Below the pieces are notes generated by a model, which worked only from the letters and a program-made list of their open reading frames with translations, searched no databases and was not told the origin of the DNA. From Apus apus (lineage: Eukaryota > Chordata > Aves > Apodiformes > Apodidae): 64,000 nucleotides of DNA. Numbering within the stretch: the stretch's first letter is position 1; each line of letters starts with the position of its first letter. Made by a program: the position numbers and the translations under genes. Shown one piece after another: positions 25,201 to 40,069 of this stretch. The stretch spans positions 52,533,905-52,597,904 of the forward strand of contig NC_067312.1 in assembly GCF_020740795.1 (NCBI RefSeq). The letters are read 5' to 3'.

Positions 25201-28200
25201 AAAAAGAAAGTAAAAGCAAGTTTTCCAATTAAACCACAGTCCTCTTTTTACAGATGGCTAAAAATGACCAAGTTATATTAGGAATAACTTTAATTATGCA
25301 CAAGTCTAATTTTATCATTCCTATTAATTTTGACACTGAATAAAAATTACAGTATTTTAACAGCTTTGAATGGTTTTCCATGACTACATGCACTCTCTCT
25401 TTATTATCTATTAATAGCTTGAAGAACATCACTGTAATGAGGATGTTAACCATATCTTTTTGTTGGAAATGTCATTTAAGCGATCTCCTAAGAAGCATAG
25501 TAAAATTGCTAGTCTGGTACCTTAGTGGGAATTACAATCCTATATATGAGTTGAGAAATAGTTTAGAGAGTAACCACCACAGCCTTTTACCTTTTTTCAT
25601 GAAACCTACTGCATATGTAGGGAAAATTCCATTTTCCTAGAGTGCAGGAAACCTGTTTAAGTGTTCTGGCTACTCCTGAGGGAAATTGTGAGGGAACTGA
25701 AGGTACATTGCTTTCCATGCCTCATATCTTGCCCCTAGTTCAGAGGATTTCTCAATAACTTATTTTTTTGTTTCACTGGTATTGCTTGTGGTGTGGCAGG
25801 CAGAAACCCATTTGCTCTCTTAGCACCTTGGAAAGCAAGACAGAGGAATCTGAAAATTTCTCCTCACTGGTTCTCGATGCTTTCCTGTCATACCAGTGTC
25901 ACCAAATAATATGGAGAACAGGCAGATTCTTTAGGGATCCTTGGTAGAATGATGATGCAATGAAGTTGTTTTTCCAATCAGGACTTTATTTAACCTGGAC
26001 CCTCTGCAGTTTTAACACATGAATCATAACTTGAGCTCCAGGTACACACAGAAGAATTAATTCAATTCTCAGGGGGATGGAGCTGATGGTGAAGGTGTCC
26101 CTGAACAGTGGGGGATTACAGGCCTGCTGGCTAGCAATAGCCCCAATACTCTTCCTACCTGGAACTTGCAGCTGTGCATTTTTACAAGTGGTAGCCCCAT
26201 GTGCTATGCTTTCCTTTTCCCCTGGCTGATCCAATGCCTGGGATGCTTTTGAAAGAGAAGTGTGACCAGCTCATATCAGGCTAATGGCCAATTGCTGCAA
26301 CAGATGACATTAGTCATGCAACTCATAACACCAGGGGTTAGGAGTAGGGGGCATTGGTTACAATCTGGGACAAACATTTGGTAGAAGATAGGTATGTGCC
26401 TCACCTTCAGTAGAAGTTTCTATTAGAGTGCTTTTAAAGACAGCTGAACCCACTACAGCTTACTACATTTGAGTTAATGTAAGCAAAAGCCTGGAGTTTC
26501 CCAGAGAAGCAAAAGTCAGTGAAGACCCTGAGCTTTCCAGGCTCAAAAGATTCTGTGTGTCTTAGTGTTATTGGCCTGTCAGTCACAAGTTGCAGTCAAT
26601 TGTAGATTTGATGAACTTCATAAGGTCTCCTGAAGACTATCCAAATGTATACTTTACAGCCCTCTGATGGTGTTCTTAGTAGGTTTGTGGCTTCAAAGGA
26701 ATGTTTACTGCTGTATTTTGCCCTTTCAGTGGAGCCTTTGTATACATGTGACTAACACCATGTTTTCTGTTTACAGCCATGCCCACTGGAATTTGCTTTC
26801 AATGTATGTTCATAGTAAGCAATGTATTTGTATGTTCAGACAAATGCTGAAGGCCTTTAACTACTATTCCCCTGTATTCCTCTACTGCGTATAGGGCAAA
26901 AACAAAAGAAGGAGTGCAACCTGAAAAAAAGTGTAGCTATTCTCTATATACCAACACCCAGGCAGGGTTTGAGTACAGGTGCAGGAAGGATCATTTGAAC
27001 CAACTTTGCAGACTTTCTGAAGGTCAGAAATTGGCCAGGTGGGTTCCTGGAACAAGTCTATGCCTGGTCTATATTAATCTCTCCTTCCTTCAAAAGCCTA
27101 GGGTTGAACTACCTCCATCACCTTGCAGTATCCCTGCTGCTGTCCTGCCTTCCACCTTATCTTTCTGTCTGAAAAGAGCAGCATTACCTGTCTCTTGCTG
27201 CTGCTGCTGACCACCTCTCTGATTTTTTGCAGTACTCTGTGCCAACATTTGAGAAGATGCAGTGTATGCTTGACATTTCTGAGAAAGCAGAACTATAAAC
27301 ATACCAACCCCATGCAGTGCAGGAGCTGAGGGTTTAGGGGTTTCTTTCCTGGTGCTGGGAAAAAAACAACAGAGCTTTCACCTTGGGTAAATCCTCCTCC
27401 AAAGCTTGTTGACATGGATGGAGAAACTCCCACTGATTTCAGCAGGCATTATTTGCTTTCTCAGTTATACTGTAAAGTACCAGAACTTGAGCTTTCTGCT
27501 CAGTCTGCCTTCCAGTGGGAGGATGCAGGTGATCTGGCAAGACTGGATGAGGTTAGGATGGCCTGTGCTATAGTCCAAAACCTGTAGCACAACTGTGGGA
27601 AACTACTTCCCTTCCTAGTTCACCTATGGTCCTTTTCTGCCTGAGGAAACTGTTGCTGTAGAGTTGTAGCCTTCACACCTTCCTTCCACTGTAGAACATA
27701 GTGGAGGGCTCTAATATAAAACAAGGAGGGAAATCTGCAATAAGTGAGGATGTCCCAGTGATAGGTCTGTCAAAGCAACTCGTCATACCTATTTGAACCC
27801 TACGAAGAGGAGAAGTGAATCCTAAAGTAAAGAAATCAAACAATTGATAAGCAGAGAAATGTGAACAGATCAGTTCTGGGTCTTTTGTTTTCCTTCTATC
27901 TAGCGACTTCCTCAGAAAGTCTTCAAGGTGATAACTCTCAAGAGCTATCAACAAATTTAAGGATTAAACTTTGTACCATGTGGAAGGAATGCTTCTCCTT
28001 AAATATCTGTCTCCTAATAGCAGGACAGCTTGCCTGCTGACATCCAATGTCTGAGACTCTATTGCCAGCCAACCAGCACCTTTTTCTCTCTGTTGACAGT
28101 GTGATGTCCTCTTCTCCAGATGGTGGTTACTCACTATGACAGATTCACTGTCAGAATCTCCAGGCTGTAAGGCATAGGTAGTATAGCCTGGGGAGATGTG

Positions 28201-31200
28201 AAAGCAGTCAGCCTCCAGGGTTATCAGCTCAATTCATGCCACCTCTTGCCAAAAAGCATCAATTTGCTGCTTAGGAGAAAGGGAGAGTGAGCCATTGTAT
28301 AGCATGGATATCTCTTAAGGGAACGAAACCCCCAGCAAGTAGCCTATTGTCTTTGCAAAAGTACTTTATGTATTTCAGAACTGGAAACAACCATATGTAG
28401 ATTAAGTATGATGGCAGGCAGAGGCCTGAAACTGCTGGCTCTGTTCCTTTTGTTGCTGGCTGTAGGAAAAAAATAATAGCTGTGATCTCGTGGGAGAAGT
28501 TTGACATACCAGTGAGACTGAATCCATGGTTGGAATAAATAAAGTATGAAGTTCCTGAAGAAAATGCTTCTTTCTTAGGAAGTCAGAGCAATATTTCATT
28601 CAGCAAAAGTGGATATGTTATACCACTTATTGAGATCTTATCTCTTTCTGGAAACAAGATCTGGCATATGGCTATTGGTGCAATGGTAGCTCAGCAGTGG
28701 CAACTGAAAGGATTTCATCTTGTGAATGAAGATGAAAGACTTTCCCCTATTTGGCTGAATTTCAAGTGAAAATTGCAGAGATTTCACAAAAGGAGGAAGA
28801 ATTGCTTCTTCTGGGTAAGCACAATCTCCTCTGTCAGTAGGATTACTTTTGCAAAGAAGATGTTCAGAGTTTAACTTTGGTGCTGTGGTCTGTTGGTCAC
28901 ATTCACGTGGCTTTTGTCAAAGCCTCTGGCTGGAATAGCCAGCATTCATCCCAGCATTCCAGTGAGGAAGATCAAGGGTATGTTGAGATAACATGCCCTT
29001 GTGACACTTTGAATGGAGATCCAACCAACCAATACAGAATTCCATGCTGGTGCCATGCTTGTCTATGAAAGAGCCAAACTATCTAGTAAGTAAGTTGTAT
29101 TTCATGCTGTGATCCCAGCTTATTTCCTGTGCTGTAGGTTCATGCTGTGCTCTCCATGCATGGTCATGGCATTCGTACCTTCCTGCAAGGCTAACACCTT
29201 CGATTAATTTCTTTCTGATGTGCTCTCAAGTTCTCTAAACATATTCACTTTCTTGCCTGCTACCAAGCAAACTCCTTTGATTGCAATGAATCATATTGGG
29301 TTAAGAAGTCCGTCCAAAAAACCCAGTCCTGACTTCAGGTTCAAGGGTCTGGAGTACAATATTAACAGAAGGCAAAGGTAAAAAAGAGCAGAAAGTGAAA
29401 AGATCAAATACAGTTGTTTCATACAAAATGTCATACTTCTATATTGTACCTTGAAAAGTACAGAGATGAAAGTTGCCATTTGTTTTAATTCCTTCTAAAA
29501 TTTGAAAGCTCTGAATGGGCTTTATGTTCCCTATCCTCATTCCCTACACCACACAGATGAGAGAGCTGGGCTCTGCGTTTTTCATGCCACTGCATTTGTT
29601 TCCATCTAAGCTAATGGCTTTGCAGTCAGGTGGGGGGCTGCAGAAGAGCTGATTGCAGAGCTGCAAAGCAGCTGGCCTGCTCATGAGAGCTGTGACATGT
29701 AGGTGTCATGGAGTAGGGCTATGTGAACTGTAATTTCTCCGCTCTTCCCATATCTAACCTGACAAGAGCGTGACATTAGTTACATCACATGAAAAACTTT
29801 AAGCAGAGATTTTTCTTAAGGGGAATATGCAGAGGTCCTGCCAAAGCTTGTGGACACTTTGAGCAAGACAGAGGCTTGAACTTCTATTTCTGGCTGGCAG
29901 CAGAGCCCAAAGGACAGTGTTAACAGGAGGATACACCTCTCCAACCTATTAATGACTTCCTTTGGGATTTACAACGTAATTTTAAGGCTACTTAAGGAAC
30001 TCCCCACTTTTCTTCCAGGCTTACTTCCCATCAGCTCCCATGTCATGATACAGTGATGTCTGTCAAAACATTTCTCTAGGTTGGGTACGTCTGTGTTTTC
30101 CATTTGCCTTGCCCTTGTCTTTCACAGCGTTTTCTTCTCATTTGACTGCTGCGGGTATCTCACTTCTCACCTGTAACTGAGATCCGGGTGAGGAGCAGAG
30201 AGAAGGGAGCAAGTTGCAAAGAGAAAGAGATATGCAAAATGCAGGTAGCTCCTGAAAGCCTGCCAGATGGCCACCACAACTCCGTCATTACTCTGTGGCA
30301 CTGCGTTGGACACAGGCCCAGGACAATGCGTTCCAGTGTTTCTGAAGGACTCAGATATGTATTTTTTAATTGTTATTTTTAGGTTTAGTTTTTAGGCTTT
30401 CTCTACAAAACCACTTGAATAAACCATATTAATTTTATTGTTGCCTGTACCACGTACAACATACAGAATTACCATTTAGAAAAGCACACTGCTTTTTTGG
30501 GAATGTGATCTGAAATGTTAGAGGTTATGTCAGATTTTCACCTGCCACTAATCTCAGCAGGCTTTCTTAAGCAAAAAAATAGAATTGTTTCCTACTGCAA
30601 TATTATCCTAAAGGAGTAACTCTATGGTTTACTGCTGCTCGGAGCAGGGTTTCCCACTCTTTTTCTGATTCATCTTGTTTTCTGGTACTTCGAGACAATG
30701 GTTGTCAAAGTTTATTTCAAAAAAGACCACTGCTATACTGGTAGTGTTGGTTTTCCTGGTGTTATAAACAATATGATTTCTAATAAATCTCATCCTATAC
30801 TACTTCTTTTGTTGGTGGTGTTGCCCTTTGATGGACTGATTGTTGCATAAAGCAATGCTTTGTCTGCTAGACTACTAGAGATCTGAGAATATCCAGCCAT
30901 AGAAATTGATGACAACCAAACTAGTTACTCAGACTCCCAGACTAGCAGCAGCCTGACCAGCAAAGCATGTCACTTGCATTCAGGGGCTATCACTGGAAAC
31001 TCATTGGGTCCTACACCTTTAAATGCAGCCATTCCAAACTTAGGTATTGGATTGATCCATGTTTTTTTTCCCTCCTTCCAGATCAGATAAAGCCTGTGAA
31101 AAGTGTATTTCTGTCAGAGCAATGTGCTTTCATGGTCTCTTAAAATACCTCAGGAAGCTCCAGCTCCCAGCTACCCAGAAGGTATCTGCAAGAATGATAA

Positions 31201-34200
31201 ATCGGACATGTGCCATTTATATTCTGGATCCTGCTAATTCATATCTCATCCCGAAATAAGTTCTATCCTATAAATCCAGGACTGGAACTTTCAGGCTTCA
31301 TCCTTCTAGCAAGAAAAAGTGATTTTGCATCATTTTACAAGTGCTTGTGTGGGCAGGAATGACCAATCTTAAGGCCAGATATAATCTAAGCCTTCTTATA
31401 CTAATTATGGTTAAACATTAAAAATTGTACCTTGTAGTCTTAGTCATTATTTTTAGCAATCACAAGATAAAATGCGCTTGAAGGATAAACAAAACAGAAC
31501 AGGAAATGTGTGTTTACTTTGACTGCTAAGGTCAAGTATTATTTAATACTTCAGAAGCCAGCCTATTCTGTGACTGAGAATAATCCCTACGCCCTTAATA
31601 GAGCTCCCTGCCCCTAAGTTTACAAAATATGTTCGTTTGTTTGTTTGTTTTTTAATCACCATGACACTGTAGTGAAACAGCAGCATAGAGAAAGTGACTT
31701 ATCTGAGGTCACAAACAGAACAGAACTGAGACTAGCCCTGCAGTCTTCTGACTTTCAGGCTAACCTCAGGCTAGTCTGGAGTGGCACTTATTCTGTACCT
31801 GTCCATATTATTGTATCAAAAGCTGATCATGGAAAGGATGTGAGTATAAGATATTTTGCCTTCTCCATTCTGCTGCATATGACAAAAGTAAAAGATAAGC
31901 TCTTGTGCTGGGAACAGTGAGCTCAATGGAACTACATGAAAAATTTGACCAATTCATGCTGTCTAGGAACCAAAATTTAAGACTGTTGTAAAGGCACAAT
32001 ATTCACCCTAAATTTCAAATGTAACAAGCCAGGGAAATCTCTGTGTTAAAAGGCAGTTATAAAACCTAGAATGTTTTGTGATACTGTGATTGACTCCTAG
32101 TAGTTCAAGTGAAAGTGGAAGAATTCTGTTTTTTAATAGCTTGAGACGATTCTGAATCTGGATTTGAAGATCAAATGAGGATTTTGTGAGCAGTTTTAAA
32201 GTACTTTGCTTGCTTTAACACATGATTTAAGTTATAAGGGGATCTCAGTTCTGGTTTCTCCTTATCTCTCTCCCTCTCTTTGTCTCTTTCTTTCTCCACT
32301 TTCTCCACAGAAGATTCCAGGTAGCTGATTTGACCTTTGTTCCACTGACAATGAGAACCTCCACAAAATTCCTAAGTGTTCACAAGGAAATATTTTATCA
32401 GGGTTATCTAAGCATCCTCCTGTAAATCTAGATTATTTCTGCTCAGACTGGTGCTCCATACCTGGGCTTTGTTAATGAGATACAATCCAAGGGAAGACAG
32501 AGGTACCAGGTTTTAAAATGGACCTTAATAACTTGTGTACTGAAAAGTACTGAAAGCATACATAAAAACCTGCTATGGGTCAATAACTGGCTACCTATCT
32601 TGTGAACTGCTAAAGAAAGAGAATCCTGTATTTCTTTTTGTTGCACTGTATTTTCAAACTCATAAGTATCCTGCTCTTTGGAGTTTGTGTGCATGCTGAT
32701 GGAAGTTTAATCACTGAAAAACTTGGGACTTTTGGAAATCAGTGGTGAATGTTTCATTATGTGTTCAGAAACAACCTACTGACTCTTGCTTGGCTGTTAC
32801 GTTCTTCACTACATTTTGCAGAAGCAGACTGTTCCTAGATTATAAAATAAACAGGCTGGAAATTAACTCTCTATGCTAGTAATAATTTCAGTGCAAAAGT
32901 TTTTATCTTATGAGAGCTTATTATCAAGCATTTTGCTTTTAATTTATTTATTTTCTGTTTGAGAGGAAAAGGAAAACAAATTATATTTTGTTTCTGGCTT
33001 TTAAAAATACATGTAGGTATTTTTTCTTTTCAAACCCAGAAATTCTTTACAAAAATAAATTTTGTTTTTTTATCTTTCCATCAACATGTACACCTCCTGT
33101 TCTCAACATAAATTATATTTTGGAGAAGCATAATTTAGATAGACAGTTATTTGCTAGAATCAGTGGAAAGTATGTCTCCATCTCTCATCTGGCTATGTGC
33201 TTAGCTGTTTCCTTTCCAAACCAAAAGTACTTCACAGAAGAACACTCTCTGAGATCACTTGGGCTGGAGCATGACACATGGTGCCTATATTTGGCACAAG
33301 AATGCTAGGCAACCAAAGACTTCTTTCCAGTCTTGTATCATTGCTTAAACCTACTCCTTACCTCAGATAAACAGGCTCATTAAACCCTTTTTGTTGAAGT
33401 TCAAACCCTTGATTTGATTTAACAGAGGAAAATAGAAGCAAATGTAGCTAAAGAGAATTTAAATTGCTGATGTTTTCCACTTGGATGGTTTCCATTTTTA
33501 CATTATATAGATGTGTTGTTACATTAACTGTGTTGTGCTGTGTTCATTATACTTGACTCATTACACTTGATGAACAATGCCCTTTGTCTTCTTTGCTGGA
33601 CTTTTTATTTACCTCTCCTTCCTTTAGCTGACAAGTGAAACTCTAAATATATGAGAAGCTGATGTCACACTATCTTATTTTTATATCTGTGTCCCAATAT
33701 ATTACCATAATTGCTGAAAGTAATTAGCAGGAAGAATTGCCTAAAGAAGAACAATTTTGGGCAGAGAACATGTAAATTCTTGTGGCATGTTTTGTGGGGA
33801 GCTGTCTCTGCTATCTATAGCATTTAGTTATGCCCCAAAAGACACTTGGATTTCTCTTCTCAGCATCCAGACTTTTGTACTGTCTTTTCTTTATTGGTGG
33901 CTTAGATCTTGATGGATTTGTTTCTTACCAGGCAGAGATTCTGCTGATGCATCAGTCAAAACGTCACCATGTGATAACAAGCTTACTGCCCTTTACATGG
34001 ACAATTTAGTAAACTCCAGCAGTTGTCACTCAGAAGTTATTGTACTACATCCAAAGAGCTGACAAAGAGAAATGCCACCTGGCTGCGCAAAAGGTTTAAT
34101 CCCTTTTTTTTAGGCAAAAAACTCTGCAAAAGAACTAGCTGTCCATAGAGCTTGAGAACAGTGTAGACTAATTGACTTTTTGGTGGGAAGGCTTTTTGAA

Positions 34201-35195
34201 TCTCTGCATTTCATACAGGTTTATAAAATGCCACGTTTCTCTTCATTACCACTTGGAAAAGAATCAGTACCATTTCAAGGGATTAAAGTAAACTTTTCAA
34301 GAAGGCTTTATTTTGGTAATTCCAACTCAATGTATATAAAATAATATGCTATATGCAATGCTCTTTCAATCTGTCTTCCATTGACACAAGAACAAATTCT
34401 CACTCTTTATAATGCTGTGTGCTCTGAAAGACCTTTCTAAAGAATCTCATTATTTGTTCCATAATGGCCAAACAACTGTGACATAAAAGAAAATTAAAGT
34501 AATAGAAAGTCTCTAATGGTACTTCATTTTGCTGTAGTTCCTCTGAAGGTAGTCAATGCTCCTTTTAAAGGTAAGGAGTTTTTCCGCTGAAGGAAGTCTA
34601 TTGTATCACATTCCTACTGCTTCACATGCTGTTATTCATTTACAATGTATGCCTTTATGCCAGACTCCTTCACTGAAATATAGACTAGTAATGGGAAAAT
34701 GGGGAGAGTTCAATCAGTCCATGCTTTGATTCTCTGATGCCAATAGCAGCTGCCCCACGTCAGTCTGAGGTGACCCTGTAAAGAGCTGCAAGAGTTTCCA
34801 CAAGCAGCTGCTGGTCGTACTGTGCACCATGCGAAGCAGAGCTTTGATGCCTTTGCTGAGTGACATAAAGACTGGTTTTGGCATTTCTTTTGTCTCTAAA
34901 TGTATGCATTTGTGGTTTTCAAACATTATTAAGAAGGTAGCACATGCTTGTTTACGTAAGATAAAAGCCTTGAAGGAGGAATAGAGATATAAAAAGACAA
35001 ATATCTACCCCATCTTCAGCTTCTTCTTACAGCTAACCTACAAAATCTCCCGTCTATACATTTGATTCATTCCTTACATCCACTACTCACTCCTCAGAGA
35101 CAGATCCTTCCCCTTACTAGCTCCACAAAATTCTTTACCCATCTAGATTTCTAAGATCTTAAGGACAGCCTGAATCAACATTAAAGGGCTCAAAT
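22300..35195. other. Long AT-rich gene desert
   Basis: About 13 kb with no gene, LTR or CR1 copy that I can support. Simple-sequence spots: a T/G-rich stretch at about 22583-22655 ('ttggttggttgg' between T-runs), an A-rich run near 25188-25212, and a 'gttt' run near 31633-31652. Open frames are at most about 106 codons and show no domain. Conserved non-coding elements could be present but cannot be recognised without other genomes. Confidence 0.45.
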
Positions 35196-35200
35196 AACTT

Positions 35201-35889
35201 TGTTCCCGGTTTCTCTTCTTCCTTCCCCCCAGCGGCACAGGGGGACAGGGGATGGGGTTTAGAGTCAATTCACAGGCTGGTGGTTCCTGCTGCTCCTTCC
35301 TCCTCAGGAAGAAGGATTCCTTACAGTCCTTCCTGCTTCCCCACGGGGTCCCTCCCATGGGAGAGAGTCCTCCATGAACCTCTCCTCCATGAGTCCTTCC
35401 CACGAGGTCCAGAGCTGCTACAGCCTGGGCTTCCCGCAGAGTCACGGGCTGCTTTGGGAACAAACTCCCCTGGCGCCGGGGTCTTCCAAAGCTGCTGCAG
35501 ATCCAAGTCCACAGGCTGCATGTCCACACTCGTGCCTCCTAGCACCTTCAGCGAATGTTCCACCACGTTCCTCCACGAGTGCAGGGGGACAGCTGCCATC
35601 TCGCCATGGGTTGCAGGGAAACTCCTGCTAGGGCACCTTCTTCCTCTTCTTCCTCACCAATCTCAGGATTTCCACCCCAGCACTGCCTTTCACCTCTCCA
35701 ACTCAGCTCTTCTTTCTCCTCTGCTCGCTCTGCTCAGACCTTATATCCGTTCTTTCATATGTTAATCGCGATGGGGCCCCTACTGTCTTTCTAGTTGGCC
35801 ACCTGAGCTGGGGGAGCTTTTAGCAGCTTCTTACCAGAGCCACTCCTAGGGTCCCTCCCCTAGTACTGAAATCATACCAGAACCAAACA
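35201..35889 (-). repeat. ERV LTR (antisense), probably solo
   Basis: A GC-richer 689-bp block inside AT-rich DNA. On the minus strand it starts TGTTTGGTTCTGG and ends GGGAACA, so it has TG...CA termini. A minus-strand TATA motif (GATATAA) lies at 35747-35741, in the place expected for an LTR promoter, and the sequence upstream of it on that strand is of the type seen in avian ERV LTRs. No internal retroviral sequence adjoins either side and I could not find a matching target duplication, so the borders are approximate. Frames of up to 161 codons on either strand here are not coding. Confidence 0.6.
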
Positions 35890-38800
35890 CACACAGCCAG
35901 TGAGCTCTACAAGCAGATCAACAGAGAGACTAACTCAGAAGATCAAAGAAGTCAAATAAGTTGGCTTAACTCAAAGCCTTTAGTGGCTCTACAAATCTCT
36001 GTCTCCCTTTAAGTAAGTTCTGAGAAGACACTTTGTGGACTGGGGGGTTTGTCTTGGAAGGATGTGCTCTTTCACTGTTACCTTTTAAATATAATAATTG
36101 ATAACAACAGTTATAAATAACTTCCTTGATTGAATTAAGCAAGGTCATTGCAAGGGAAAGAACATCTGAATTTTTGTTAGCTAGAGCTGCTATGTGCACA
36201 AACATGCACTCACTCATACTCAGTCTGTGATTCCATTGGTTTCAGTTGCCCATAGCTGTGCTATGTGCCCATAGCCATGACAGTAAATTATGGAACTGGG
36301 TCTTTGGATGCTTCATTGATGTCCATGAAGACAATGTCCACAATTTTATTTCAAATGTATATGCAGACTGCAGCTTTTGAAGATGCCTACTATATTCAAA
36401 TTTTTAACCTCCAGCAAAGTTGCCTTTATCAGTGGTATTACACTCCTGTGATTCTGGGTATCATCTGACACTCTTATGTGGAGGGCTGGTAGGGCTAGAC
36501 ATTCACAAAACGGTAAATGTAAATAAACTAGAAAATGAGATGCTGAAAACAAGGACCTGTTCCTTTGCCAAAGCATTCTGTGACACATCATCTGTAATAT
36601 GACTGTCTGGTATCAACATGAGACTGACTATAGAGATGTGTAACTGGATGACTTGAACCTGATGCATGGAAAACACAGTGGGATGAAACAGAAGCCTTTT
36701 CAGATGTGGAGCTCTCTTGAAGGTATCATGCTATCTTCTGACTCATCATATTATTAAAAGCCTAGGCTGCTTTACACATTCTGTATGTTTGTGTGCTTTG
36801 AGCTGCTGGAACAATCAGGCACGCTCTCAAGAGACTGGAAGAAAGGCTTCTTTCCTTGACTTTTGTCTAATAGGGGCACTGTCAGAGAAAACCAAGCAGA
36901 TGCACTCCCTAGATGCCTTGCAGCATCTCAGATTTTCTCCTACTCAGACTGAACGTGGCTGCATCCTGTGTCTTATTTGATGCAGAGGCCTATGAGGCAA
37001 AAGAGAAGCATAGTGCTGCATGTATGGGTGTCTGGCTGTATGAAGCACAGAGATCACGACACTTTTAGGGTAAGTGTCTCCGACAGAAGAGGTATATCTT
37101 TAGGTGTATCACGGACAGTAAATAGTATTTATTCGTTCTGCCAGGAAGGACCAGGATCTGTTCAGGAAGACAGGTGGAGTACAGATGAGGCTGGATCCAA
37201 GGGAAATCATTCTTACGGTTAACAGAATCACCAAAATGTTACCCTTGCTTTTTCTGAGGATTTGAAAATGTATTCAGTGAGACTACTATCCCCTTAACAC
37301 ATGATCTGTGCAAAATACAGATTAATTCAGGACTGTGGATTCCTGATGACTCATTCTGTGACTTGCTAGGGAAAGCTCTGGTACCCACACTTCACTGCAG
37401 CTTTCTTTGGCACACCAGGAGAAAATTCTCACTTGGTGCTGAATAGCATGGGTAGCACTGCCAGCATATTACAGTCATACCAGATGTTTCACAGTTCTGC
37501 AGAAGTGCCCTAGCATTTGGTACAGTGGGCTGTAAAAAACTGATTACTAGATCAGAAAAGCAAAGAGTATTTTTCAGAAAAAAACTGAAAGAAAGCATGC
37601 AGTATTTGTATGATGATCATCCAAATATAAAAAGAGGTTTTAACATAAGTTTTTTACTACACTCCAAGAGATAAAATGTAAATACAGCAGGCTAGTATTA
37701 ATAGATGAAGAATCCAGAGAGTAAATGAGGAGAGCAGAGACTGAGTAAACAAATCCATCTCTGTTTCCTGTCTATGTAGTATTTACAATGTCAATATTGA
37801 CTTCTCCTGAAGTCTAGCTCTTATCCTCCATCTCAACCTGAGAGAAGATCAAAGCTGAAGAATACATGTCAGGCCTATTTATCAGCAAGTTCAAACATAA
37901 GGGTTTAGAAAATGGATAATATGTTGGGAGATGGTAGAATACTTTGGTAAGGAGGAATACTTTGCTTGATGAAGGAGTCAGCAGAGCAGAGCATGATGGC
38001 CACTACAGCCAGACAGGACTTTGGGTCCTTGCTCTGTTTCTTGGGCAGGGTAGCTAAGGACTTACTTTTTTGCAGGCTGCAAATGATTCTTTGTGACTAA
38101 ACCCATCATGCTTACTTCCTTCTGGACATCTGGCTAAGGCTCTCTTCAGAATACAGGTGACCTGTAGCCCAGTTGAGACAGCAATTCATAAGGTAAGCCA
38201 GGGACTTTTGGTGACCAAGAAGTTGAAATTTCCTCAAGATATGTTCTGTTTGCTGCCAAAAAATGTGCTTATGTGAATGGACAAGACATTTCAGGGGTAA
38301 TGTGTGTGTGAAAATGATAGTTTTTTGAAAGAAATATACTAGATTTCAAGAAAGAATTTTTGAAGAGGTGCCTATAAGTCCTGGGTGGGATTTTCTCACA
38401 AAACTGGAAGAATTCTGTAACCTCAGAGAAACCTTAGTGTCAATAATGGCATGTTCAAAACCCAGCTGCACTGGCTGGCCTGGAGAAGGATGCCAAGGTC
38501 ATGTCCTCTCTTTGGCATATCTGTGCAAGCAGGTAAATATAGCAGAGTGGTCAGGCAAACAGACTCAGGTTTGCATTTCCATCTCTCCAAGGTCTTCTAA
38601 TACTGCCTTTTCAAAATAGGGTCAATAGGCACCTGCAAATGGATGAAGCAGTAAGTTTGAATGTGTTGATTCCTGGGTCAGCAACTACTGTAGTTACAGC
38701 TTCTCATGAGACCTTTGCATGAGTAGACAGCTTTGGAGTTTATTGCTGGGTCACCAGAACAAGAAAACAGCAGGAAGGTGAAGTCCCATATGCTTCTTAG

Positions 38801-39595
38801 TTTCCCCTTTGGCTAGCCAGCTGGCTTTGCAAGGACAAGCTCTGAATGCATCAGAAAATCAATATGGACTAAAATTCCAGACTCTATTCAGTGTGTCTTT
38901 GAAATTCTCCTTTTGACTGGTCTGCTATTTTTGTTTGTAATTTAAGCTGAAGTCACTTTGCTTGGTGCCCTGTGGAGTCTACCAGTTCATTCCAAGACCC
39001 ACCCACCCGGATACCTTCTATTCACTTTGCAATCACTTTTAAAGGGAATTCTTTAACTTTCTGCTGGAAATCAGAGGAATTATTTCTCTGCTTCATCAGA
39101 TTATGATGAGAAAACAATGTAGTCCTACAAGTTGTTGTCTTAATAACCAGATTTGTTTTTGTTAAGATACTGGAGCAAGTGTTTATGAAATGTTATAATA
39201 AACATAAACCTTTTAAAAGGAGAACCTCAAGTACAGTAATGCACCTGCCTGCATTTAATCTCATGTGATTTAAAATTATTTTTTTATTTATTACTTGTTT
39301 TTTTGTAGGACTTCATTTGTAAAGAAGTTGAAAATGTCTGCTGTTGATAGGTGTTTGAGGGTTTTTTTACACTATTTGTATTGTGACTGTAACAGAAATA
39401 AATTAATATTCATTGATAATTATGAACAGTTGAACAATAACTGAATAACTAATGACCTCAGAACAAGTTTTGTGTGTGTGTTTGTGGTTTCTTTCAAATT
39501 TATTTTTTTTTCCTTTCTGGGTAATATTGCTGATCTGCTTTCTGGGTAATATTTTATATGCATCTGAGAGAAGACTCTTGATTGCTTGCCTTTGT
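35890..39595. other. Unique intergenic sequence
   Basis: No gene or recognised repeat. Composition AT-rich; a few T-runs near 39280-39306. Confidence 0.4.
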
Positions 39596-39599
39596 TCTC

Positions 39600-39930
39600 A
39601 TTGGGAACTTCAACTTTCTGCTGGAAACATAATACAGGGAGAGGGGACAGTCCTGGGGGTTGCTAGAGTGTGTGGAGAATAAGTTCCTAACACAGCTGGT
39701 GTGGGAGCCAACCAGGGAAGGTTCAGTGCTGGAGCTGCTGTTGGCCAACAGAGATGGATTTGTGAAGGATGTGACAGCTGGAGGCTGTCTGGGGCACAGC
39801 AACCATGAAATGACAGAGTTCTCTGTTCTTGGAGAAGGAAGAGGGTCAGCAAAACTGCCACCTGGGACTTTTAGAGGGCAGACTTTGAGCTGTTCCAGAG
39901 ACTGGTTGACAGAGTCCCTTGAGAGGCACT
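39600..39930 (+). mobile_element. CR1 LINE fragment (endonuclease end/linker), sense
   Basis: The frame at 39660 onwards encodes the C-terminal part of the CR1 endonuclease and the following linker; the hallmark is 'LLLANRDGFVKDVTAGGCLG' (39738-39797) followed by 'HSNHEMTEFSVL'. It is preceded by a degraded stretch with the 'FNFLLET'-like strand of the endonuclease. It ends near 39930. The adjoining segment to 40070 is of unclear origin. The next CR1 piece is on the other strand. Confidence 0.8.
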
Positions 39931-40069
39931 TGCACTCCAGACCTGCTAACCAGCTGTCTCAAGGCCCTGAAGTCTCTCTTCATTGCCCTTCAACTCCTTG
40001 TAACAATTTCATCACTGACAACCTGAAAAACCAGCAGTGGATAGTAGTCAGAGGGCTGCACCAGATCAG

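Noticed and set aside
25980..26234. 3' end of a minus-strand transcript or processed pseudogene
   Set aside because: A 'tttatt' word gives a minus-strand AATAAA, but no coding homology, poly(A) remnant or exon structure follows.
35143..35765. Overlapping frames of up to 161 codons at 35.2-35.8 kb
   Set aside because: They lie inside a GC-rich antisense LTR; open frames on both strands follow from composition.
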